Positions 1 to 6,030 of a DNA stretch of 6,030 bases are shown here, in pieces. Made by a program: the position numbers and the translations under genes. Positions within the stretch are counted from its first letter, which is position 1; the number at the start of each line of letters is the position of its first letter. The stretch comes from an uncultured Lachnospiraceae bacterium. GTDB lineage: Bacteria; Bacillota; Clostridia; Lachnospirales; Lachnospiraceae. The stretch spans positions 1 to 6,030 of the forward strand of contig CAJKWK010000086.1 in the NCBI GenBank assembly GCA_905203555.1. The letters run 5' to 3'. The notes beneath the pieces are model-generated. The model was not told the DNA's origin. It saw only the letters and a program-made list of their open reading frames with translations, and did not search any database.

Positions 1-2899
1 CTGTTACCTCCACATTCTTTTTTATTTTGAATGTCCGCAAAATCCGTCCTACATCTATGGGATTACTTGGAAGATTCCAGTGCATAATCACTCGGCAGTA
101 ATTATGAAAATCCAGTCCTTCCTGTCCGATTGATGTTGTGGCAAGCACAAATGGACGCATTGGTGAGTTAAAGGCATTTCTGATATTTTCTTTACGCATG
201 ACTACCTTGGAATTATCACCTGCATCCTTTGTAAATCCAACTGCATAACTCGACCTTATTCGACATCCATCACTCTTCCTGTCAGCTCCATTAATACGCT
301 TTTTGAAATCAGGATAAGTATCAGCGATATAGGTGGCTGTATGTATTTTCAATGAATCCATCATCATGTCATGCACGATCTGATACTGATTTCCATCCGA
401 CTGAAAACCTGCTGTTTCTTTCAGCATATGGATATATTCATCAATCATTGCCTGAAAACAGCCATCTTTACAGTATTTAAGTACATTCTGCCAGTGGGAA
501 TTATCATCCCTGCATCTGCCATAAGCAAGATCAATGATAGCTGTTGACTCCGGCAAATTGAAATTATTGACAAATACCTTTGCAAGCGATGTTGCTCTGG
601 CTGTGCTTCTTCCATTAGAACGATAAATGCATATTGCTGGCGAACCCAGTACCATATTTACCAATGTTTCCAGAAGATCCTCCGGCTTTCTTCCAAGATG
701 AATCTCCTCCGGGGCATCCAAATAATTTCTTAGCTTATCAATATGAGCAATAAAGCCCTTATTTCTCTTATCCTTTGAACTGCTTCTGACCTCAAATGTT
801 GTATCCTCTTCGTCTGTATTCATTTCCCACACAATATCCTCTATCCAATGCTTTGCATAGATGACTCCATCCATGAGCATCGGTGCAAGATAATACCACC
901 TGGCATCTTCCTTATTGTTACCAGAATCACCATACTTTTCTTCGATTATCGCAAGCTTCTCTTTCAGTTTCAGCCGTACAGATTTCTCTATTACTTCTAA
1001 TGATTCATGATTATTCAATGACTCAATCGGTAAATACATATCAGAAAGTGTCTTTGAAGGATAAAGCAGTGCAAACAGGCTCATGCCTCTTACTTCTCCA
1101 TTTGAAACATTAAACCTGAGCCTTGCCACCGGGTATCGTCTCGAACCTTCCGCAAAATACCCCGTATTCTTCTTATCCTGATTCTTTATCTGATGTACCA
1201 GTTTTCCAACTGTAAGTCTTTCCGCCTCATAGGAAACAAGCGCACCTATCATTCGTGGAACCATCTCCCATGCAGAAAATACAAGTATTTTTGAAAAGCC
1301 TTTGCTGTTTTTATATGCTCCCTGCATCTCATAATATGGCAGTGATGGAGGAATCCACAGATATTTTTCTGCACCGCCGGTAAATGCTTTTTCTTTCAGT
1401 GCCTCAAGCCTTGCATTGGTTTTCGGCAGTTCATCATATTTATTGATTTTATTGCGATTCAGCCACAAGAGACTTTGTTCTCTTTCACTTCCAAATTCAT
1501 CAGGATGTTTTATATAATATTTTTCAATCTGCTCTTTAATCTTATATTTCTTCATAAAGGACATAAGATACGGACAGCTCTTTGCATAATCTACCGGTAA
1601 AGAATGATTTGAATCCGTTTTTGACAGCAATCGTGACATCTGTATATAGGAGTTTATGTCATTTTCATCTATCTGCAAATGATGCTTCACGCTGCTGTCA
1701 TCCGTATAATCACCGGAATCCATGACAGATATACGCTCTGTCCTGCTGACTCCCTGATACATAGCATTTTCTGCCAGCTCCTTCATACGGATAATTGCAC
1801 TGTCCCCTGCCTTCAACTCACTTAGAGCATGGGAATAATTCTTCCACACTTCCTTGAATTTAATGTCTTTGACTTCATCATCAAAAAGAAAGTTCATAAC
1901 CTGAAAAAACTCTGCATAATGCTCATCAATCTGATTTTCATCTATCTCTTCAAGGGTAGAATACAATTTATATGGTGTAGCCGACAACAGAAGTACCCTT
2001 GTATCATGTCCACTAAGGAAACTGTGTGCAAGAATACCAAGCTCACTGTCATCGGATGACAAAAGAAACTTAAATCTCTGAAACTCATCCATGATTACCA
2101 GATCCGGCTCAAGCATAGATACACTGATTCTCGCAAACATCACACGAAGCTTATTCATCACATAGTAATTGGAATATGTAAGCTGTTTATTGTATCTTCT
2201 TTCATGCAAATGATTAAGCAGCATGTCCCTTATACTTTCATACTCCTGATAATTAAGGATTTTTTCTATCACATTTTGTGGATAGACACCCTTCGTCATC
2301 TTTTCGCATTCTGCCACACGATTTTCAAAGTTCCATTTTGCCCATCCATCCCATGCTTTTACAGCATCCATTATCATAAATTTTTCAAGAGAAGCTGCAT
2401 GTCCTTTAAAGTCCGGCATTCTCCTTAAAATGGCATACATAAGTGCTCTTTCCTGCACACTTCCACCTCCGGTGGTCATGCGGAAAGATGTTTCCGGTGT
2501 AAGTGGGATAAGCTGTATAAAACCTTCCTTTATCTGCGGATCATTTTCCTGCTCAGTAATCTTTAAATGCTGCATAGACAGTCTGGTATCTGATACTGAG
2601 CCGATGGCATTCTTTCCTGTTACATCAAGTTTTCTGATATTCTGATTTGCTATGTTCTGATTAGAGCAGATATAAATTACCTTAAACAGATCATCTTTCT
2701 CTTCGATTCTAAGTCTTGCTGTCTTTACAATTGCTCCTCTGGCAATAAGAGTTTTTCCCATACCCACTTCATCTGCTACAAGCACACGATTCTGATTATG
2801 CCGGAACAGATAATCCACTCTCTTCACAGTCGCTCTTTGAAAATCCTTCAGACCGGAAAGGGTACGCTTTTCAATTTCATCTATATTAAATTGTGACAT
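1..2899 (-). CDS. SF2 helicase-like ATPase of a PLD-associated defence cluster (C-terminus beyond window)
   Basis: An open frame of 966 codons runs from ATG at 2899 to the left edge with no stop or net frameshift. Seen in the sequence (residues from ATG): a Q-motif-like FQRATVKR (20-27); Walker A ADEVGMGKT (42-50); a Ia-like strand VIYICSNQN (74-82); a DExH-type Walker B IMDEFQRF (269-276), so the box is DEFQ; motif III SATP (306-309); the start of the second RecA domain KILVFSAW (537-544); motif V TTSIGQEGLDFH (921-932) followed by HWNLPSNPID (940-949). Long, largely helical insertions separate III from the second RecA domain (about 225 residues) and that from motif V (about 375). The motif VI region is abnormal (GRILR without the preceding QR). 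Family knowledge: such proteins are ATP-driven nucleic-acid translocases. Inference: it is the motor of the cluster, working with the PLD protein 12 nt upstream. An SD GAGGTG lies 5 nt before the ATG. The last part of the gene is outside the window. Confidence 0.9.
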   Translation of the reverse strand, partial: MSQFNIDEIEKRTLSGLKDFQRATVKRVDYLFRHNQNRVLVADEVGMGKTLIARGAIVKTARLRIEEKDDLFKVIYICSNQNIANQNIRKLDVTGKNAIGSVSDTRLSMQHLKITEQENDPQIKEGFIQLIPLTPETSFRMTTGGGSVQERALMYAILRRMPDFKGHAASLEKFMIMDAVKAWDGWAKWNFENRVAECEKMTKGVYPQNVIEKILNYQEYESIRDMLLNHLHERRYNKQLTYSNYYVMNKLRVMFARISVSMLEPDLVIMDEFQRFKFLLSSDDSELGILAHSFLSGHDTRVLLLSATPYKLYSTLEEIDENQIDEHYAEFFQVMNFLFDDEVKDIKFKEVWKNYSHALSELKAGDSAIIRMKELAENAMYQGVSRTERISVMDSGDYTDDSSVKHHLQIDENDINSYIQMSRLLSKTDSNHSLPVDYAKSCPYLMSFMKKYKIKEQIEKYYIKHPDEFGSEREQSLLWLNRNKINKYDELPKTNARLEALKEKAFTGGAEKYLWIPPSLPYYEMQGAYKNSKGFSKILVFSAWEMVPRMIGALVSYEAERLTVGKLVHQIKNQDKKNTGYFAEGSRRYPVARLRFNVSNGEVRGMSLFALLYPSKTLSDMYLPIESLNNHESLEVIEKSVRLKLKEKLAIIEEKYGDSGNNKEDARWYYLAPMLMDGVIYAKHWIEDIVWEMNTDEEDTTFEVRSSSKDKRNKGFIAHIDKLRNYLDAPEEIHLGRKPEDLLETLVNMVLGSPAICIYRSNGRSTARATSLAKVFVNNFNLPESTAIIDLAYGRCRDDNSHWQNVLKYCKDGCFQAMIDEYIHMLKETAGFQSDGNQYQIVHDMMMDSLKIHTATYIADTYPDFKKRINGADRKSDGCRIRSSYAVGFTKDAGDNSKVVMRKENIRNAFNSPMRPFVLATTSIGQEGLDFHNYCRVIMHWNLPSNPIDVGRILRTFKIKKNVEVT

Positions 2900-2904
2900 G
2901 ACAT

Positions 2905-2910
2905 CACCTC
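2905..2910 (-). promoter_or_regulatory. Ribosome binding site of the helicase gene
   Basis: GAGGTG on the minus strand sits within the 12-nt gap after the PLD stop codon and 5 nt before ATG 2899. Another ATG at 2904 is out of frame and meets a TAG after seven codons, so the start at 2899 is the functional one. Confidence 0.7.
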
Positions 2911-2911
2911 G

Positions 2912-4759
2912 TTATCTTCTGATTTTCAAAGTATTACAAAAAGTCTCATACAGTTCACGGAATTCATCCGGTATAATATCCTTATCTGTAACCATCTTAA
3001 GCACATATCCAATGTCTTTTATTCTTTCCGGCTCTTCTACAGATGTCTTTAACATCTTTTCATAGAGTGCCGGCATTGCATCACTCGAATTGGCAAAAAA
3101 GCCGGATTCTCCCATCTGCTTTCCTTCAAGCATAGATGCTACATAATCATCTCCAAGTACAAACGCTATGTACTCAACAAATGATGCCCTATCTTTTACC
3201 ACACTGTTTACTGCAGCACTTTCTCTGTCATCCGGGAAACCACTTGTAGGGATCATAATAATTCTGCGGATTGTATCATCACCTGATCTTGCAGTAATCT
3301 CATAGAACTCAGATAACTGCAAGATCTCAAGCTCTAAAAACTCTATATGTTCTGACAATGTCTGCTCCTGCTTTGAATTAAATGGTGATACTGTAACCTC
3401 ACTATCAGATTCAATACCACTGAACTCAACCTCTATCTTGTACTTTCCAGCATTCTCATTATCTTCTGAAATTACAGCCTGCCTTTTCACTCGGCACAAG
3501 TCCTTAATTTTCTGCTCCAGCAGATTTCTATTGTCACTTTCTGTTTCCAAAACAGCATCCGCTACTGTAACCTGCTCAAATGGATTCTTTGCATCTCCTA
3601 CCGGTCCACAGAATATATCCTCTAAGAATTTATCCCCATCCAGATACATATTCTTTGTACCAAGCCACAGCATCATTTCAACATTTTTATTAATTGCAGA
3701 ATAGGAAGCATTCATGGAACCAAGATACAGGTCAACATCTGAATATTTCCTTCTCAGATAGATTTTTGCATGAATATCCTGTTTCTTTTTATCTGCGAGT
3801 TCATCTGAAATTTCTTCCTCACCATCTATAATCTCATCCTTTAATGCATAGATGGTAAAATTATCTACATCTGATGCTTTGAGTTTTCCAAGCTCAGAAC
3901 GTCTCGTAACAAGTGTTCTCTTACAGTCCGACAATGCCCTGTCTGTCAGGTTAAAATCTGCAATCACACTTTCTGATAAAAACGGAGACATCACTACAAG
4001 CTCATTAAATGTCGAATTGGCATTTCCTCTTTCCTTGCAGAATAGAATATCCTCCTGCATCCGGTAAGCATTTTTTCCAATACCAAGTGGAAGCACTTCA
4101 AAATTCTCTCCAAATATTTTACTATCAAGTGAAAAGGATACATCCTTAATGTCTGAACATAATCCACGAATCAGATTTCTTTTCTTTCCGGCATTATTGC
4201 TGGTATTATGCACATTCGTTACAAGATAATCCAGAAAATCACAGATAGGCTGAGTCTTTTTCTTCTGTCTGACATTTTTACTGCTATCCATTGCAAAGCT
4301 GATATCCCAGCTCCTGTCAAAAGTCAGATTTCTGCTCATTACCACAAAACGATATTTTTTATCTCCATCAGCGTTTACATATGCTAATACCCATGTTTTC
4401 GGATGAAATGACGGATATCGACCAAGCTGTCTATCTTTTGGAAGTGCGACCTCTACTACCATTTTCTCTAATAAAATAGATAGTGCAGTCGGTTTTGTTG
4501 GCACTTTAATCTGTCCTGCTTCACAAAACAGCACAATTTTATCTGACACCTTCTGCAATGCATTCAGCATACCAATTGGATTCTGCATAAGCTTACTATC
4601 TGTTTCTTCAGATAATCCAAGGCATATCGCCACAGCTGTGAGTGCTTCCAGGTCAAGTGAATATGTAGTGCCTACTGCTCTGTCTAGTCTATATCCGTCC
4701 GGAGGCATCAAAATACCGCTGTAATCCGTTCTATCTCGGTTTGAATCCGGTCTAAACAT
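2912..4759 (-). CDS. Phospholipase D-like (HxK) putative nuclease with two half-sites
   Basis: A complete protein of about 615 residues ending in TAA at 2914-2912. Seen, numbered from the GTG at 4765 (subtract 2 for the preferred ATG at 4759): a first PLD half-site with FHPKTW (H121, K123) and, 20 residues on, MSRNLTFDRSWD (S144, N146); a second with IHAKIYLRR (H332, K334) and LGSMNAS (S350, N352), followed by NVEMML (E363). The classical Asp five residues after the Lys is absent in both halves, as in many divergent PLD nucleases. Both halves in one chain suggest an intramolecular active site, with a covalent phosphohistidine intermediate as known for the superfamily. The C-terminal ~200 residues have no recognised domain. 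There is no signal peptide or membrane segment, so it is cytoplasmic. Context with a helicase argues for DNA or RNA cleavage rather than lipid hydrolysis (inference). Start choice: GGAGG at 4773-4769 is 9 nt from this ATG but only 3 nt from the GTG at 4765. It overlaps the upstream gene by 8 bp, indicating translational coupling. Confidence 0.9.
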   Translation of the reverse strand: MFRPDSNRDRTDYSGILMPPDGYRLDRAVGTTYSLDLEALTAVAICLGLSEETDSKLMQNPIGMLNALQKVSDKIVLFCEAGQIKVPTKPTALSILLEKMVVEVALPKDRQLGRYPSFHPKTWVLAYVNADGDKKYRFVVMSRNLTFDRSWDISFAMDSSKNVRQKKKTQPICDFLDYLVTNVHNTSNNAGKKRNLIRGLCSDIKDVSFSLDSKIFGENFEVLPLGIGKNAYRMQEDILFCKERGNANSTFNELVVMSPFLSESVIADFNLTDRALSDCKRTLVTRRSELGKLKASDVDNFTIYALKDEIIDGEEEISDELADKKKQDIHAKIYLRRKYSDVDLYLGSMNASYSAINKNVEMMLWLGTKNMYLDGDKFLEDIFCGPVGDAKNPFEQVTVADAVLETESDNRNLLEQKIKDLCRVKRQAVISEDNENAGKYKIEVEFSGIESDSEVTVSPFNSKQEQTLSEHIEFLELEILQLSEFYEITARSGDDTIRRIIMIPTSGFPDDRESAAVNSVVKDRASFVEYIAFVLGDDYVASMLEGKQMGESGFFANSSDAMPALYEKMLKTSVEEPERIKDIGYVLKMVTDKDIIPDEFRELYETFCNTLKIRR

Positions 4760-5954
4760 CAGCACTCACCTCCCCGGAATAGATGTCATTCACAATTCTT
4801 CTAGCATTTGAGAATCTGTAATCAAGCATTCCACCGCCTACCCATTTTGAATGATCAAATTCCTTTGTTCTGCTTAACTTCGCTCTGGCTGCTCCTTTCA
4901 GGCTCCGTTCCCTCTTACGAATCAGTTCATCCGCCATGTGGGTATCAGATGCCATAAATGCTGCTTGTATCCCACACAGGAAGCTCTTTGCCCTTGGATT
5001 TATCAACTGCAATTCTCCAAACACTGCATCCAGATCGACTGTCGCATTATGCCTTATATCCGGAAGCAACCTGCTCCATTCATCATTTGCGTATGTATTC
5101 TCGCCTTCTGAAAGCATGACATTGTATCTTACTCTTGCCATATACACCAGATTATTAAAATCGCAGGCAAGCTTCATCATATATGCTAGCTTTTCACTTA
5201 CTTTTTCTGATAGTTCAGCCGTTAAAGAAGCAAAATCATCATATTCATTCAAATCAATATGATTTTTCAACACATATTCCAAAAGAGACCCTTTCGTTGA
5301 CTTCTGAATCTGCTTATCCAGATAGAAAGCTTCCTCCTGCGTCAGCTCTATTGTAAGGTTGTCTCTCCAATCATCATGATAAATCGGAAGATTCCAGAAT
5401 CTAATATTGCCGATATCTCCTGCATCCGAATCATCCTTATCATTTTCCTCTGCATCATCATTTCTGTTTCCTAACCGGCTGACAGACTTCTGTTCTTTTA
5501 GCTTTACCGCCAATGAAACATACTCCGGTATAGACAGACCATAATCACAGAATATTCCAAAGGTACGAATTCCATTCCAGTAGATATCTGATGGTTTTCT
5601 TGCCACCCAGCCCTTTGGCAATACACGACTTCCAATAACACCTTCTGCCTTGGGATCTGCTTCTAACAATCTGATGCCACAATCTTTTTCAGCAGAATCT
5701 ATAGCTCTTAAAACTCTATTTGCATCCTTTCCATACCTGCCATCAACAGCCTCCCTTAACATATATGGAACAATAAGGAAGTACTTTGCTCTAGTCTGGA
5801 TGGTAGATGTCCCCGGAAAGAAATAATTGGCAAAAGCATCACGAATAACGCCGATTCCAAGTTCATCGACTGCTCCCTGTTCACTCAGAAGGTTGATCAC
5901 ATCTAATGCCTTCTGCCGGTCTTCTTTTGAAAAATCTATCCATCCTAACTGCAT
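4752..5954 (-). CDS. DUF6361 family protein, function unknown
   Basis: A complete 400-residue protein from ATG at 5954 to TAG at 4754-4752. I recognise the N-terminal pattern GWIDFS (4-9), LLSEQGAVDELGIG (22-35) and FFPGTSTIQTRAKYF (45-59), and the C-terminal WVGGGMLDYRFSNARRI (371-387), as the DUF6361 family; this is recognition from memory, not a search. The N-terminal part reads as compact alpha-helical and contains an Arg-Ala-Lys-Tyr segment (55-58) that could contact nucleic acid. A strongly acidic, probably flexible linker (about 164-180, rich in D, E and N) separates it from a middle helical region (about 200-340). A basic stretch, IRKRERSLKGAARAKLSR (345-362), lies near the end. No nuclease, ATPase or methylase motif and no membrane segment is visible. 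It is the first of three coupled genes with the PLD protein and helicase, so a role as recognition or accessory subunit of that machine is inferred. SD AAGGAAG lies 7 nt upstream of the start. Confidence 0.82.
   Translation of the reverse strand: MQLGWIDFSKEDRQKALDVINLLSEQGAVDELGIGVIRDAFANYFFPGTSTIQTRAKYFLIVPYMLREAVDGRYGKDANRVLRAIDSAEKDCGIRLLEADPKAEGVIGSRVLPKGWVARKPSDIYWNGIRTFGIFCDYGLSIPEYVSLAVKLKEQKSVSRLGNRNDDAEENDKDDSDAGDIGNIRFWNLPIYHDDWRDNLTIELTQEEAFYLDKQIQKSTKGSLLEYVLKNHIDLNEYDDFASLTAELSEKVSEKLAYMMKLACDFNNLVYMARVRYNVMLSEGENTYANDEWSRLLPDIRHNATVDLDAVFGELQLINPRAKSFLCGIQAAFMASDTHMADELIRKRERSLKGAARAKLSRTKEFDHSKWVGGGMLDYRFSNARRIVNDIYSGEVSADV
4769..4775 (-). promoter_or_regulatory. Ribosome binding site deciding the PLD gene start
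   Basis: On the minus strand GGGGAGG ends 9 nt before ATG 4759 and only 3 nt before the in-frame GTG at 4765, so the ATG is the better start. The site lies inside the last codons of the DUF6361 gene, whose TAG overlaps the new start as ATGTTTAG. This arrangement lets ribosomes finishing the first gene re-initiate on the second, which would keep the two proteins in a fixed ratio. Confidence 0.75.
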
Positions 5955-5961
5955 GTTTTCA

Positions 5962-5968
5962 CTTCCTT
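5962..5968 (-). promoter_or_regulatory. Ribosome binding site of the DUF6361 gene
   Basis: AAGGAAG on the minus strand overlaps the stop codon of the upstream gene and precedes ATG 5954 by 7 nt. With only 12 nt between the genes there is no room for a separate promoter or terminator, so the DUF6361 gene is read from a promoter further right, outside the window. Confidence 0.65.
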
Positions 5969-6030
5969 ATTTCTTCGTCAAATATGTATCTTCCACATAA
6001 GTCTCTGGTGTCGCCTCTTCAATTACGCCA
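5967..6030 (-). CDS. C-terminal end of an unidentified upstream gene (partial)
   Basis: Of the three minus-strand frames over the last 64 bases, only one is open throughout. It ends G-V-I-E-E-A-T-P-E-T-Y-V-E-D-T-Y-L-T-K-K followed by TAA at 5969-5967, and gives 20 residues. The tail is hydrophilic and carries no recognisable motif, so no function is proposed. The stop lies 12 nt before the DUF6361 ATG, and the SD of that gene begins at the stop codon. The gene therefore very probably belongs to the same operon and may be a further component, such as a modification enzyme or another accessory protein; the window does not show which. Confidence 0.6.
   Translation of the reverse strand, partial: GVIEEATPETYVEDTYLTKK

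Noticed and set aside
883..1113. Plus-strand open frame of 76 codons
   Set aside because: Lies wholly within the helicase coding frame, has no ribosome binding site or recognisable motif, and is a shadow of that gene; the same holds for plus-strand frames at 1829-2059, 2204-2428 and 2430-2645.
2902..2904. ATG upstream of the helicase start
   Set aside because: Out of frame with the helicase and followed by TAG after seven codons.
4763..4765. In-frame GTG as start of the PLD gene (617 residues)
   Set aside because: Only 3 nt from the GGAGG sequence, too close for initiation; the ATG at 4759 has 9-nt spacing.
4936..5262. Plus-strand open frame of 108 codons, the longest on that strand
   Set aside because: Antisense to the DUF6361 gene, with Ser/Leu-rich shadow composition and no family resemblance; the frames at 3438-3704 and 3852-4067 opposite the PLD gene are rejected for the same reason.
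1..5967. Classical DISARM locus
   Set aside because: Only the helicase and PLD functions match; no DUF1998 (DrmB-like) gene or DNA methylase is visible, and the DUF6361 protein is not a DISARM component I know of. Genes outside the window could change this.
1..6030. CRISPR array, tRNA, rRNA, insertion sequence, attachment site or factor-independent terminator
   Set aside because: No regularly spaced repeats, tRNA-like folds, terminal inverted repeats or GC-hairpin-plus-T-run were seen; essentially all bases are coding on the minus strand.

Overview
The window carries a tightly packed gene cluster transcribed entirely from the minus strand, so it reads from right to left. It has two complete genes and one long partial gene, plus the last residues of a gene entering from the right. 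The genes are separated by 12 nt, -8 nt (an overlap) and 12 nt. No promoter, terminator, RNA gene, mobile element or CRISPR array is visible, and no stretch over 300 bases lacks a gene. Moderate AT-richness, AGGAGG-like ribosome binding sites and the protein style suggest a Firmicute, probably a gut-type Clostridia/Lachnospiraceae member. This is a judgement from sequence style, not a marker-based assignment.

Right to left the layout is: (1) the last 20 codons of an unidentified protein (ends at 5967); (2) a 400-residue protein recognised as DUF6361 family (5954-4752); (3) a phospholipase D-like (two HxK half-sites) putative nuclease of about 615 residues (4759-2912); (4) an SF2 helicase-like ATPase of at least 966 residues (2899 down to the left edge, C-terminus missing). 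I translated the helicase frame codon by codon; it is open from its ATG to the window edge.

A conserved unknown protein, a PLD-fold nuclease and a large helicase in one translationally coupled operon is the composition of an anti-phage or DNA-targeting defence module. From memory it resembles the three-gene Azaca (ZacABC) type and, more loosely, the helicase/PLD core of DISARM, but neither assignment can be proven from this window. A plausible model is that the helicase translocates on or remodels foreign DNA, the PLD protein cuts it, and the DUF6361 protein contributes recognition or scaffolding. The most unusual detail is near the left edge. The helicase has intact motifs I, II, III and V, but where motif VI (QRxGR) should follow, it reads D-V-G-R-I-L-R, as if about four residues containing the Q-R pair were missing.
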